Below, one piece after another: positions 1 through 10,404 of a stretch of DNA of 64,000 nucleotides. The notes beneath the pieces were generated by a model. It did no database searches and was not told where the DNA came from. It saw only the letters and a list, made by a program, of their open reading frames with translations. The DNA is taken from assembly GCA_033816765.1 (NCBI GenBank), contig CM066296.1, positions 1,302,001 to 1,366,000 on the forward strand, given 5' to 3'. How positions within the stretch are numbered: position 1 is the first letter of the stretch; every line of letters starts with the position of its first letter. Source of the DNA: Nothopassalora personata. Lineage: Eukaryota > Ascomycota > Dothideomycetes > Mycosphaerellales > Mycosphaerellaceae. The position numbers and the translations under genes are program-made.

Positions 1-1852
1 TGTCACAGCTGGTGCCTTAGCCACTACAGACAGTCCTCCACTGCCCTCAAGCGACGTTCAATTCCCAACAGGGGACAAGAGCTTCACCGTGACTTACACA
101 TATCAAGACGATCCTCTACCCAGCATCGACGCCATGGGCACAGCACCGGCTCCGGGCCTCCCAATGCCGACCTCAGGTCTACCAGACCTACCCTGCGTCA
201 TCGATCCGAGCTCCACCAACAGCCAGTTCAACATCCTGGGCTCGAACTTCGTGCCGCTTGTCAGCGCCGCTGGCAACAAGCTCCAGCCTCTGCCAGCTCC
301 AACTTCAGAAGCCCAAGCCAATGCCATGGGTCCTCCTGACTCGGTCGTGCTACCGGCTTTCTTCTTCCAGAAGTCTGCTAGCGCACCTGCTGGCGTCTAC
401 GATCTTGTCATGGCCGGTAACAAGCTGCAGTATGTTGCGAAGGCGGCCAATGGAGGACTTATCCTGACCTCGGCATCGACCGGCGCCACTGCGAAGAACG
501 TCAACGGACAATCACTCGTGACCTCAATCTTTAGCATCGACTGCAAAGGGCGATTCAGCGTCAAGCAGGGCAACACGGCTTACACCTGGGACATCGCTGC
601 CAATGGCCAAAGCACCACATTCACCCCGGGTCTTTCTTCTTCGAATAAGACCATGGTCGCCTACTCGCTACAAATGAAGACCAAGCCTTCTCGCAAGCAA
701 CGCCGCAGTATCTACACCGATGGCGCAGCACCACGATGCCCATACAACCCAGCAGACCTGATAGCGAAAGTTTTCCCTGGCGCTCGCGGTCTCGCTCCAA
801 ATGGATGTGGTGCAGCCAACGGCGTCGACTTCGTGCCTGACTTCAGCTTCGGCAAGTGCTGTGATGGCCACGACAACTGCTTTGACGACTGCGATAAAGG
901 GACGTTCGAGGGCTGCAACGACCAGTTCCACAGCTGCATGCGCGGACAAGGCTGTGATTATCTCAATCACTGGTACTCGTACGTGCCATACCTTTCCTGC
1001 TTGAAAGCAGCCGACTTCTATGCTTGGTCCGTCGGCACTTCCATCGGCCGCGACGCCTTCAAGAGTGCGACCGAAGAGCGATGCAAATGCTACTGCAAGG
1101 ACAACCAAGCTATTTGCATGCCCGGCGGTAGCGCGCGATGCACCAACCTCTTCACCGACGACGCCTCGAATTGCGGTGCTTGCGGACGAACCTGTCCAGC
1201 CAAGTCCGTGTGCAGGACTGGCACCTGCTCTTGCCCGAACGACCAATGCGGTGACCGCTGCGTCAGCCTCAAGGACAACCCAAACAACTGCGGCAGATGC
1301 GGCCACAGATGTGGACCAGGAGAAGCATGCTATCAGGGACAGTGCTACCTCCCACCTCCAGACAAATGCGCCCCAGTCGAGGGTTTCTCCGATGGCGGTA
1401 GCCCGCAGACCTGGCAGATCACCGAGAAGAAGAACGATGGCTTCACCTGTCCCATCTGTCCATATTTCACGGGAGCACCTACTGACACTTGGAAGATTGA
1501 GAAGGATGGCTACGGCGCAATCGGCACTACAGTGCACATGTGCCCTGACACCGACTACGATCTGTCCTTCCAGACTAGGCACGGCGATGGCATCAACGTT
1601 AACTCTTGTAAGATGAAGTACAAGTTCGGCAACAGAGATTGGTCGTCCTTGCAGGGTGTCCCGACAGGTGGACCGACGTATGAGAAGTACACTGGAAGTC
1701 CGAACTACCGCATTCCTCGCTTCCAGAAGGGTGAGGGAGGGACTACGCTGAATGGATTGAGTTTGGACGTGCCGTTCCAGGCGTATATGACTTGCGACGG
1801 CCAGACGTTTGCTATGGCGATTAATTACTTCTCCCTGGTGCCGGCGTCGTGA
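1..1852 (+). CDS. Secreted phospholipase A2-like modular protein, 5' partial
   Basis: The frame is open from base 2 without a stop, so the start codon and any signal peptide lie upstream of the window; the GTG at 89 is not a credible start. Residues here are numbered from that GTG. About 200 residues of N-terminal region end in a basic RKQRR stretch (about 202-207), a possible Kex2-type processing site. A PLA2-like core follows with CCDGHDNC (about 255-262), matching the CCxxHDxC catalytic His-Asp and calcium-loop pattern of secreted PLA2s, within a cysteine-rich context. Two short Cys-rich modules with NCGxCG repeats come next, then a C-terminal domain of about 170 residues that I do not recognise. 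PLA2s hydrolyse the sn-2 ester of phospholipids; secretion and processing are inferred. No intron is needed to reach the TGA at 1850-1852. Confidence 0.75.
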   Translation, partial: VTAGALATTDSPPLPSSDVQFPTGDKSFTVTYTYQDDPLPSIDAMGTAPAPGLPMPTSGLPDLPCVIDPSSTNSQFNILGSNFVPLVSAAGNKLQPLPAPTSEAQANAMGPPDSVVLPAFFFQKSASAPAGVYDLVMAGNKLQYVAKAANGGLILTSASTGATAKNVNGQSLVTSIFSIDCKGRFSVKQGNTAYTWDIAANGQSTTFTPGLSSSNKTMVAYSLQMKTKPSRKQRRSIYTDGAAPRCPYNPADLIAKVFPGARGLAPNGCGAANGVDFVPDFSFGKCCDGHDNCFDDCDKGTFEGCNDQFHSCMRGQGCDYLNHWYSYVPYLSCLKAADFYAWSVGTSIGRDAFKSATEERCKCYCKDNQAICMPGGSARCTNLFTDDASNCGACGRTCPAKSVCRTGTCSCPNDQCGDRCVSLKDNPNNCGRCGHRCGPGEACYQGQCYLPPPDKCAPVEGFSDGGSPQTWQITEKKNDGFTCPICPYFTGAPTDTWKIEKDGYGAIGTTVHMCPDTDYDLSFQTRHGDGINVNSCKMKYKFGNRDWSSLQGVPTGGPTYEKYTGSPNYRIPRFQKGEGGTTLNGLSLDVPFQAYMTCDGQTFAMAINYFSLVPAS

Positions 1853-2148
1853 GGTGTATAGCTATGAGATAATGTTTGAATGCGGAATGATATCTATTAC
1901 CACATGTTGATTTGAAGTCTCGAAAGCCCCTTGGTGATTCCAGCCAGCCAATTGCCACTTACTGATTGACTCTGCTGACTTCCCCTTTCGATGCCAAGAT
2001 CTCTGGACTGGATGCCACTTGCTTTTTGAATCTTGCGTTAGGAGTAGAGTGTCCGGCGTCCATTGCCATGAGCAATGGCATCCAAAAGCGGCCGTCTTTG
2101 ACTACGTACTCGCGCTCTCACCATATATCTATCCACCAGGCATTGTGA
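1853..2148. other. Intergenic, no feature recognised
   Basis: About 300 bases between the phospholipase-like gene and the broken DUF3176 gene. Short open frames here have no protein-like composition. It presumably holds the terminator of the first gene and the promoter of the second, but no specific signal stands out. Confidence 0.5.
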
Positions 2149-3988
2149 GTGGAGCAGTCGACTTGGATGCAATTTCGTCGAAAGAATCTGGTCTACCGGC
2201 GCCTACTAACCCCCCCCCCCCCCCCCCCCCTGAAAGACAATCAAATCAACCGTCGATTCCCGCGACGGTTAGTTTGGTGGCTCGAGTTGTTATCGGTCGC
2301 CACCGCCGCAGCTCTACTTGTTGCGATCGTGGCTGTTCTGTACAATATTGACGGCGAACCTCTCGCGAAATGGGATATGCCATGGAACAACAAACCCAAC
2401 ACTTTAGTGGCCATTCTGACTACGTTTTGCAGACTGTGTCTGGTCGTGGTCATCGCGCAAGGTCTAGGCCAGCTCAAGTGGATCTACTACGAGCAGCGCT
2501 CTCACAGGCTTATCGACTTCGAATACCTTAACGAAGCCAGTCGCGGTCTTTGGGAAGCAAGCTTGCTTATGTGGCGCATACGATGGCGCGCAGTCCTACC
2601 GGCCGCCGGAGCGCTACTATATCTCGTCGCTCTAGCCATGGATCCCCTGGCGCAACGTACCATTTCAGACGACTTCATAAGAACCAATGCGTCATACGGG
2701 GGGGCCTCACTGAGCTCTTGCCGAGCGTACGACACCCGAGCGAAAACGTACAGGGGCGATGGAAGAAATCCGAATGTGGACAGTAGGGTAAATTGGTCTC
2801 TTTCACCGGGATCTTACTGACAACTCTTAGACGATGACATGTACGAGGACGTGAGATTGATGAAGGCTGCACACAGTGGGTTGTTCAGCATCGATGATCC
2901 CAACTCGGTTTGGTTGCAGCTCTGACAATTGCGCCTGGCCGGTATACAGCAGTCTCGAAGGATGTTCGAAATGTCGCAATGCTTCTTCAGAGGTGACATC
3001 TGAATGCGACGGCGACGGTTTTAAATGGACTACGCACCGTTGCCGATACACCACTCCTGGGGGAATACCAATGAACGCCACTATAGCATGCGCATGGTCA
3101 TGGGCACGATTTGGAACGCCAACACTTCTTCGCCTGACGCATTGAGAGATCACAGTCTGGACATTGTTGGGCTGGCGGTCCTCAGACGACCCACTACCTT
3201 CTGCGATAACCCGGAAATTCCATTACCAAAAATCAGACCATCTGGGAATGTAGCATGGCGTGGTGCACAAAAGCTCACAATACGTCGTCACTGAATGGCA
3301 GGCTCATTCGTCAGGAATTAGAGTCACAATATCGGGCGATGCCCCGTAACCTGACAGAATGCGACCATTCTTATGGAGCCTACCATTCTTGGATGCGGCC
3401 GGGTGACTACCGTGTCGCTATTTATGCTGGTTTCGAGCCAAGCGATCTGCCAACAGATGTGGATTGTCCCTCATACGCCACATTGAACACATCTACTACA
3501 CCCTGATGAAGGACATGTTCTCGAAGAACATCACGGCCGGCAGCTCCTTCTCAGGCAGGGGGTTCAAAACGAAGATTGATGCCGTCACGCAAGCCATGTA
3601 CGATGGTCACGATGGCAATTTCTCCAGGGCCATGGACTCTATCGCTGCAAGCATGAGTGACCAGATCAGGCACGGGCCAAACTCGACAGAAGTTGAGGGC
3701 CAAGCTTATTACACGCAGACCCACATTCACATTAATTGGTCTTTGCTGATCTCGAAGATCGGCATGGTGGTACCGTCGCTCTGCTTTCTATTGGCAGCCA
3801 TGATTGTCCCCGCCGAGAAGAGCAAGGCAGTCTGGAAGTCATCCAGTATGGCCGTACTCTATCATGGTATACAGCCAGGTCATGCCATAGACCATCGTAG
3901 TATATCAAATATGGGCTCTGCCGCCGCCAACCTATGGGTAAGCCTGGAAGAGGACGGTGATGGAGTGCTTCGACTCGTCAAGCGATAA
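2149..3988 (+). pseudogene. DUF3176 membrane protein gene broken by frameshifts
   Basis: Spread over three frames are the parts of a fungal DUF3176 protein in correct order. 2149-2782 holds the N-terminal membrane segments (WWLELLSVATAAALLVAIVA; later ISQLKW-like AQGLGQLKW and the DFEYLNEASRG stretch). Next comes an extracellular Cys-rich part (CSSDNCAW, about 2905-2945), then WCTKAHNTS (about 3260), and last the C-terminal GPNSTEVEG and membrane segment ending at 3988. The total of about 613 codons fits the family. A GTAGGG...CTGAC...TTAG intron (2783-2830) restores one junction. At least four other frame changes (near 2905, 3060-3110, 3250 and 3480) have no usable splice sites. It is either a pseudogene or a gene damaged by assembly indels. 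The family's role is unknown. Confidence 0.7.
2210..2230. repeat. Poly-C homopolymer of 21 bases
   Basis: Twenty-one consecutive C residues lie inside the N-terminal coding part of the DUF3176 gene, where they would encode a proline run. Tracts of this length slip in replication and are often miscalled in sequencing, so the reading frame upstream of it, and hence the true start codon, is unsure. Confidence 0.95.
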
Positions 3989-5253
3989 GGTGTGATACTG
4001 CAGTCTCTGTGCTGTTACCAGAGAATTGAATTCCAACGTAAGAAAATACTTGGAGCTGCTGGTAAAGAGGAGGCACTCCTCGTTTGGTGCAGACGTCGTG
4101 AGGAGGTACGCGGAGCTATATGAGATAATAGTTGAGTGCGAGATGATAGAACATAATAATGTATCTCCTCGCGTCATCAATGAATGTTGGCCACAAGAGC
4201 AAAGAGCAATCACGATCTTTCATTTCTAAGATATCTGCTATACTGGTCTGTGACCAGTAAGCCTCGTTCTGTTCATCCACCTTCGACCATCTCCTCAAAC
4301 CCCAGTCTCTGAACTTCTCCACTGACTACCACGATGCAGTCTACAGTAGAGCGCCAGGTATCTTAACTGCACAACCCACGGTGGAAGTGCAACATGATCG
4401 GGAAACCGAGCGACGGCGAAACGTGAACGCCAGGCAACATGTGCCAAGACGGCTGCAGGTCTGCACGCAGCTGTTGTACATTTTTGCTAAACAAAGATCA
4501 CGAACAAAGAAATACGACCCTCTGATGGAAGCTTTGAACCTTTCCCTCCTGGAGCGCAGTGACTTTTCAGTTAGAAGATGCTTCAAGGTCTAGTAGTGGG
4601 TGATATTTGGAAAGACTCTACGCTCACGGCGTCGAGGCGAAGGTCTGCGGAGACTGACGAGCAAGAGAATGGGAACAAAAGACCAGAAAGATGATTGAAG
4701 TGACTCGAGTGATGATCGATCCGAAGAAGGTGAACCGAAGTGTAAGGTGGCTGAACTCGTGACAATTCTCCTTGACTCTGATCGGTAAGATACACAGCTG
4801 CTTTCGGCTGTGTAGGCAGAGCTTCCTTACCAGTTTGATCGCACCTAACGAGCGCACCTAACGAGAACTCGAGTCCATGCGGACTCAACCAGAGACCTAA
4901 AGCTATAGGTCAGAAGCAACGTCCATTGGACTAAGGACAAGACTGCTCCGTGCAGCTGGCAAACAGTGTTTTGCAGTCATACTGTAGAGTTTGATCGTCG
5001 ATCCGCGCGCAAGTCTTGTCAGAAGTCCAAACTAGAGGTTCCAGATTGACCGGGCTTCTAACTCCTATGATGCGTGCGGTCTGAGTCTGACAACGAAGTG
5101 GTAGTCATTTCATGACTGAAAATTTTCTCAAGAGCTTCAGTGTCACTCCAAACTCATAGGCAAGATCCAAAGACCAAGCTGCTCACCGACAGTAGATTGC
5201 GGCGTGCTTACCAGCAACCGCCATCCAGCCTCAGGGACCTCAAAATACGCCCG
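3989..5253. other. Intergenic region, nothing recognised
   Basis: About 1.26 kb with only short overlapping frames on both strands, none with a recognisable motif or convincing length. Base composition resembles the flanking gene-rich DNA and shows no TAG-rich RIP signature. Confidence 0.5.
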
Positions 5254-6087
5254 TCATGAATGATAATCCATCTTGACTCCACACTTCGGCATCTTCCCAA
5301 TGATCTTCGCATAATCCGCCCTTTCCACCTTCTCTTCTTCAGTACTTGGCTTGACCAGAAATTTCTCCTGCAGGTCACACTTCCAAGCGAACCATGCCTT
5401 TTGGTTTGCATCAGCGCGGTTTGAGCCCATCATGATTTCGACAGTCTCGAGCGTATCTACGTTGAAGAATGTGCGCCATTCTTGCTCCGAGCCTCTGAGT
5501 GGCATGCAAGCCTCGTTGGAAATACAGAGCCTTTTGAGATTAGGAAAGCTGCGAGAGATTTGCTTGAATTCTAGGGCTGTGGCGAAGTATTCGATCATGT
5601 TGGTGCAGTCCGAATGGGCGTAGCTGTAGTGATCTCTGGCCCGATCTCTGGGTGCCGAGGACCCAACGTCGTCATTGAGTCGAGCTGTATCCTCCTCTAT
5701 CTTTCTACTCAACTGATAAGATTCATCCCACTGGTCGGGATGCTCGCAGATAGCATAACTCAGTTTACTACACTCTGTCACATCTGACCATTTCGTGGCG
5801 ACATCAACGGCAAGCTCGCCAGCCTCTGGCACATCCCAATCTTCGCGGAGCAAGTGTCGGCTGGAGGGTTTGCAATGTCTGATGCGCACATGTACTGTGC
5901 CTGAGCCGAATACGTATTCATAAATCCGAACTCTCAGCTCTGCTGGAAGTCCGAAGAGTGGCGATTGTTCTTGCGAAGTGGGCAAGAGGGTCCCAATGGC
6001 TGGAAGGGCTTCATGAATTGGCATACGCTTCATGCGATTGTCCGCTTTGTTTTTCGCAATGCGGATTGGAGTCATCGTTGCCGGCAT
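5254..6087 (-). CDS. 2EXR/DUF7730-type protein with shortened core
   Basis: A 277-residue intronless ORF. Residues about 40-65 carry LFGLPAELRVRIYEYVFGSG, the F-box-like 2EXR signature (LPxEIRxxIYEYVFG) found in large lineage-specific families of Pezizomycotina. It is a diverged paralogue of the gene at 20685-21980: the N-terminal motif, the ICEHPDQWDESYQLSRK stretch (there VCRYPDEWETAYSLSKK) and the C-terminal FPNLKRL...FLVK region align. The middle of the paralogue, including its LQTCRQVYHEAS core, is missing here (roughly 100 residues). That could be an internal deletion or normal divergence. The function of this family is not established; substrate recognition for ubiquitin ligases has been supposed from the F-box likeness only. 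Confidence 0.65.
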   Translation of the reverse strand: MPATMTPIRIAKNKADNRMKRMPIHEALPAIGTLLPTSQEQSPLFGLPAELRVRIYEYVFGSGTVHVRIRHCKPSSRHLLREDWDVPEAGELAVDVATKWSDVTECSKLSYAICEHPDQWDESYQLSRKIEEDTARLNDDVGSSAPRDRARDHYSYAHSDCTNMIEYFATALEFKQISRSFPNLKRLCISNEACMPLRGSEQEWRTFFNVDTLETVEIMMGSNRADANQKAWFAWKCDLQEKFLVKPSTEEEKVERADYAKIIGKMPKCGVKMDYHS

Positions 6088-7025
6088 GTTTATAAATATG
6101 TTCAGCGAGGGAGGATGGCAGACAGTGGGACAGTCGACTCACCCGCACTGTGAGTGGGTAAAGAGGGGGGACGACTCATTGACAAAAGTCGTTGTACGAC
6201 ATTGTGTTACTGTAATTGTCTATGCTATGGTGTTTCCGGATGTCTATCATCATCGCAGCACATATGTGATATCCACGAGGACATAGCCATGCGCGAGATA
6301 TGAGATCTGCACTTTACCATGATACAGAGGTGCTGCATCTTAATGCTTGGAGCATTGTGGTGATGCTGCCGTACTCGGGAAGAGGATCCTACCCTGCAGG
6401 TGTGGTAAAGGATGAAATCAACAGTATGTGTGTGCGAGCCATGCGGGCTCGCGGACGCTGACGGACATGATCCAGACCATCAGTATAATGGGCTCGAGAC
6501 TCTGGTACTGGAGGCTTGCACCGTGCATACGAATGAGCTTCGAGTCTCTTAGAATATTGAAAGTGGAGAATGGCGAAATCACTCTCCAAAACCTGCTGTT
6601 GGTGTGAGTGATAATGATGGCTGACCACTCTTTGTGACTTCGGTATTCTAGAAGTTTTGACGAACGGTGAGAGGAACAAACCTTCGTTGCCAGGTCGAAT
6701 GAGAACATGGCGTTGGTCCCGCCAGGTCTTCACGGGGTTGGAGCTAAAGTGAGTTGATAAAGCATCATTCGTTTCGTGCGATGATCTGCTTCGTTGTTGA
6801 TGATTCGTACTGAATTCATGTGTGGAGTCGATGTTTCTGCTGGTGTGTTGTGGGTAAGGGCGACTTCCTTGTGGGACGCTCATTGCCCAGACCCTGTCAC
6901 CGGCTGCAGCCTGGTGACCGATCAAACACTTATTGACACTCACGTGACAATATGGGATTGAGGGATTCGGATGTATTGATCTGTACTTTGACTTTTCCGT
7001 CGTACACAGTCCTCTTTCCCAGAGC
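6088..7025. other. Intergenic region, nothing recognised
   Basis: About 940 bases between two minus-strand genes. A minus-strand open frame of 217 codons crosses it (6389-7042) and overlaps the end of the F-box gene, but its translation has no domain, no low-complexity coding bias and no homologue I recognise. I regard it as chance. Confidence 0.5.
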
Positions 7026-8693
7026 CTACAAGCCACTCCCATAGCTCCTTACCCTACTCCAGTAGAAAGCCTTGTCATGCCTGAGCGTGAATTCTCCCCA
7101 ATCATCCGTCAACTTGTTATGGCTCCAGAACCCCTTCCACGCAAGTTTGTTGTTTCTCGTGCTTTTTCCCGCGTGTGCCAAGGCGAGGTGCATCTTGAAG
7201 ATGTACTTGACGACCGTTCCTTCCGTCTCAATATGGACGTCACCCTCTGTCTCGGGTTCACCTGTCATTTCGTCAACCATTCCAGAGTGTGGACCGGATA
7301 GACGCCATCGACCGCGCAGGGCATCTTTCATAACGGAGCTGGGTAGGTAGTTGCCGTGGTGGCTGTGGACATTCTCTTTGGTCAGATGATGGACGACGTC
7401 CGAGGGCTCCGCTGTGGTGAGAAGAGAGATTACTGAACCATCGCGGAAGAAACGGAGGTAGCGGAAGTAGGTCACTACGTGCACGGGTGCGCCCCAGGTG
7501 AGAGTGTTAGTCGATGTTGCACCGGCTCGTGTGTAGTTCACTGTGGCGATATAACATCCGTTGAAGCGTACCCGAGGTCGTGAGCGGAACATATGTCGCC
7601 AGGAATAGGCGTAGGTTGTGCGCAGGAGCTGCTCGGTCAATGCATCGAAAGCCAGTGCGCGCTCCTGGGGTGTGGGTGGCAAGACCTGGTCTGGATCGCC
7701 GTCTTCGTAGGCGCCAAGGTATCGTGCTATCTCGTCATTGGATGTAATCTGGTCGCCTTCTACTTCAACAGCATAGGTGTAGTGCATCGCGCCGAAGCCG
7801 ACCTCTTCGCCTTGGGTCACACGTTTCCAGATGGACTCCTCAGTGAGAACAAGATACGCGAGTCGCTTGCACACTTGCGCACAGCGACCAAGAGAGGCCA
7901 CGTCAATGATGGCAAGATCAGTGAGGATGGTCGTAAGTATCTCTTCCGGTAGTCCAGCGATGGGACACTTTCCTTGTGGCGACGCGTCCGCAGGTGGAGG
8001 TGGAGCTTCAATCCGAAATGATGCAAAATCATCGACCAGCTGCTTGAGTGTAGCTGGCAGCGCTTCGGAACTGCCATGTAGCGAGTGATGGGCGGTACCG
8101 GGGACTGTCGCAGATGCGTTGGAGGGGTTGACATTTGGTGGCTTTGGTTTTACGGAAGAGGAAGGAGGAAAGTGTTTGCGTTTATAGGCTTCGTGGACGC
8201 CATCGTCAAGCTGTTACTTACCTCAGCATGGGTGTCACGAAGGAAGTAACGCAGTGCAGCCTACTTTGAACGCTTTGCGGTAGTGCCGCATGCTCTCCGA
8301 CAAATTGCCGTGTGCCTCCTTCTCCACAGCACGCTCATAGTGCTCGAGCGCTGAGCTTGGCTCACGGTCTGCATCTCTGTCATGATTCTGGCCATGCGTT
8401 CCAAGCTGGAGCTGCTCTTCTTTGTCCGGAAGATCATGGTACGCTTTGGGCTCGAAGTCTTCGTTGAAGTTGCGCGTCTTTGATGGACCTGCAGACGCGG
8501 TCGCATGTGCTGGTGCGGGCGCTCCTCGTGCCCGATCCAGCCTCTTGTATGCTAATCTGGTCGATAATGGTTCGTTCGCTAGCCTGTTCCTAGCTGACAC
8601 TTCTTCTCGCCATCTCTGTCGGAATGCTTCGAGCTCGGCTTCCGTCTCAGGTGCTGGATGTGCCATGTCAGGCTTCTGCTCTGCGTCACTCAA
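7026..8693 (-). CDS. F-box protein of the Pof7/Hrt3/FBXO9 type
   Basis: Two exons, 8693-8265 and 8210-7026, give 537 residues; the 54-nt intron (8211-8264) starts GTAGGC and ends AACAG, and joining restores the family sequence AFK-LDDGVHEAYKRKHFP. Residues about 110-143 form a TPR-like helix pair (ALEHYERAVEKEAHGNLSES). An F-box with LPEEILTTILTDL lies at about 225-275, and the C-terminal half has the FBXO9/Hrt3 signature RPRVRFNGCYIATVNYTR followed by YFRYLRFFRDGSV. The family supplies substrate specificity to SCF ubiquitin ligases; in yeast and mammals it is tied to nutrient signalling and protein turnover. The start ATG at 8693 is the first in frame. It is divergently transcribed from the carrier gene at 9106. 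Confidence 0.88.
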
Positions 8694-9105
8694 GATGGAT
8701 ATCAGTACGTAGGTGAATGGTGAGGGGTGAACGGGTGAAGTTCAAAAGGAACCTCGGTGTCCGCCCTGGAACACCCCGGCGGAATGCTGTCCGATCGCGG
8801 ATACGTCAGAGCGAACCTTAAGCGACATCGCTCCGATTGGATTGGTTAGCGTCGACTAGTCGCGCACAAGATTAAACTTTGGCATCAAGGTAATCGAATC
8901 ATCATTCCTTCCTGTAGAAACATTCAAGCCGCTCTCCTTGACCACCACTCCCCCCACCGATCTGGAGACACATTCATCCCATCATCAACCCCGACTACAC
9001 GCCCCTTCCTACCCCCTCGCAGCGTTTCAGACAAAGACGACCAGCTTCTCGCGCCACTGAGCGCGGTGGAGCTACCGCGAGCGAGCAGCTCTTGATCTTA
9101 TCGAG
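8694..9105. promoter_or_regulatory. Shared divergent promoter region
   Basis: 412 bases separate the start codons of the F-box gene (minus) and the mitochondrial carrier gene (plus), so both promoters and 5' leaders must lie here. Pyrimidine-rich stretches on the plus strand (about 8940-9020) are typical of fungal 5' leaders. I see no clear TATA box. Confidence 0.5.
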
Positions 9106-10404
9106 ATGGCAGCCGTACACACTCAAGGCCAGGACCACGATAGAATACTGTCTGCCGACGGCGAAGGCATATCCGATACAAACACACTCCACCTCACAAT
9201 GCCGCCCAACACCGCCCGGACAGCAAAGGACGATGAGACCTCGGCCGCCCAGAAAATGTTGTCTGCTGTAACTGGCAGCATATTGACTTCACTGCTTGGT
9301 ACGTGCATAAGTCAAATAGGAAAGGAGCTCAACTGACCTACTACAGTAACACCCCTCGATGTCGTCCGTGTGCGACTCCAGTCTACCTCAAGTCCGTCTC
9401 CCTCTGCGCGATTGCCTGCCTTCGTCCAACTGCCTCCCAATCTCGGTGTCACTGCCTGTTGCCGCGAGGTTTTCTGGGTGCAGAACCAATCACAATTCTG
9501 CGTTGCTTCTCCTGCGGTCATCGATGAAAGAGTCATCTCTGACTGTGCGGCAGAAGAGACTCAACGTAAGACTTTCAACTCCACCCTCGACGGGATCCGG
9601 AAGATCGCCAGGAACGAAGGAATCTGGACACTATGGCGAGGGCTCAGCCCGACACTCCTGATGAGCATACCTGCGAACGTCATCTACTTTGCTGGATACG
9701 ATTGGCTGAGGCATAGCAAGAGGAGTCCTATGAAGGATCACATCAGTGACGACTATGCGCCGTTGGTGGCTGGAAGCGTCGCAAGAGTGCTGGCAGCAAT
9801 TGCTGTCAGTCCGATTGAGATGCTAAGGACAAGAATGCAGGCGACACACTCGAACGGGAAGAATGTCATGCGGGCAACAGTGTCTGGTCTGCAAGAGATG
9901 GTTTCGTCACAAGGGTACGCTTCGTTGTGGCGCGGCTTGAGTCTCACCCTTTGGAGGGACGTACCCTTCTCAGCTTTTTACTGGTGGGGATATGAATGGG
10001 GTCGCAACCGGCTGGACCAGAACCGGGCACAAAGCACCACCTTCTCTGGCAAGGACGGCTCGCACTATCAACTCCTTCTGGACTCTTTCATCGCTGGAGC
10101 TGGAGCGGGTGGTGTGGCAGCGTTCGTAACAACACCCTTCGACGTAGGCAAGACCCGGCAACAGACAGTCATCAACTCCAACATGTCTGCTGAGAAGAGA
10201 GCAAATCTACCCGAAGGACGAACCATGCCACGCTTCCTCTGGCATATTTATAAGACCCAAGGCACATCCGGACTGTTCAAAGGCTGGGCAGCACGATGTC
10301 TAAAGGTCGCACCGGCTTGTGCCATCATGATCTCAAGTTACGAGATCGGTAAGAAGATGGCCGTGACTGTGAATGATAAGAAGCACCAAGGTCTTGAAGA
10401 CTGA
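9106..10404 (+). CDS. MTM1: Mitochondrial carrier, Mtm1 / SLC25A39-40 type
   Basis: Exons 9106-9298 and 9347-10404 give 416 residues. The 48-nt intron begins GTACGT, has a CTGAC branch and ends CTACAG; splicing yields the first carrier signature TPLDVVRVRLQ. The other two repeats have SPIEMLRTRMQ and TPFDVGKTRQQ, so all three PxDxxK/R-type motifs of the SLC25 fold are present. The segment GVTACCREVFW and the following insertion before WTLWRGLSPTLLMSIPAN are characteristic of the Mtm1/SLC25A39/SLC25A40 branch. It should sit in the mitochondrial inner membrane. Yeast Mtm1 is needed for manganese and iron homeostasis and SOD2 activity, and SLC25A39 imports glutathione; which activity applies here is inferred from the branch only. 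Confidence 0.9.

Noticed and set aside
668..1582. Minus-strand open frame of 304 codons
   Set aside because: It is antisense to the phospholipase-like gene, has low-complexity Val/Ala composition and no domain; a shadow frame.
6389..7042. Minus-strand open frame of 217 codons
   Set aside because: No recognisable motif, composition like random DNA, and it overlaps the F-box gene's end.
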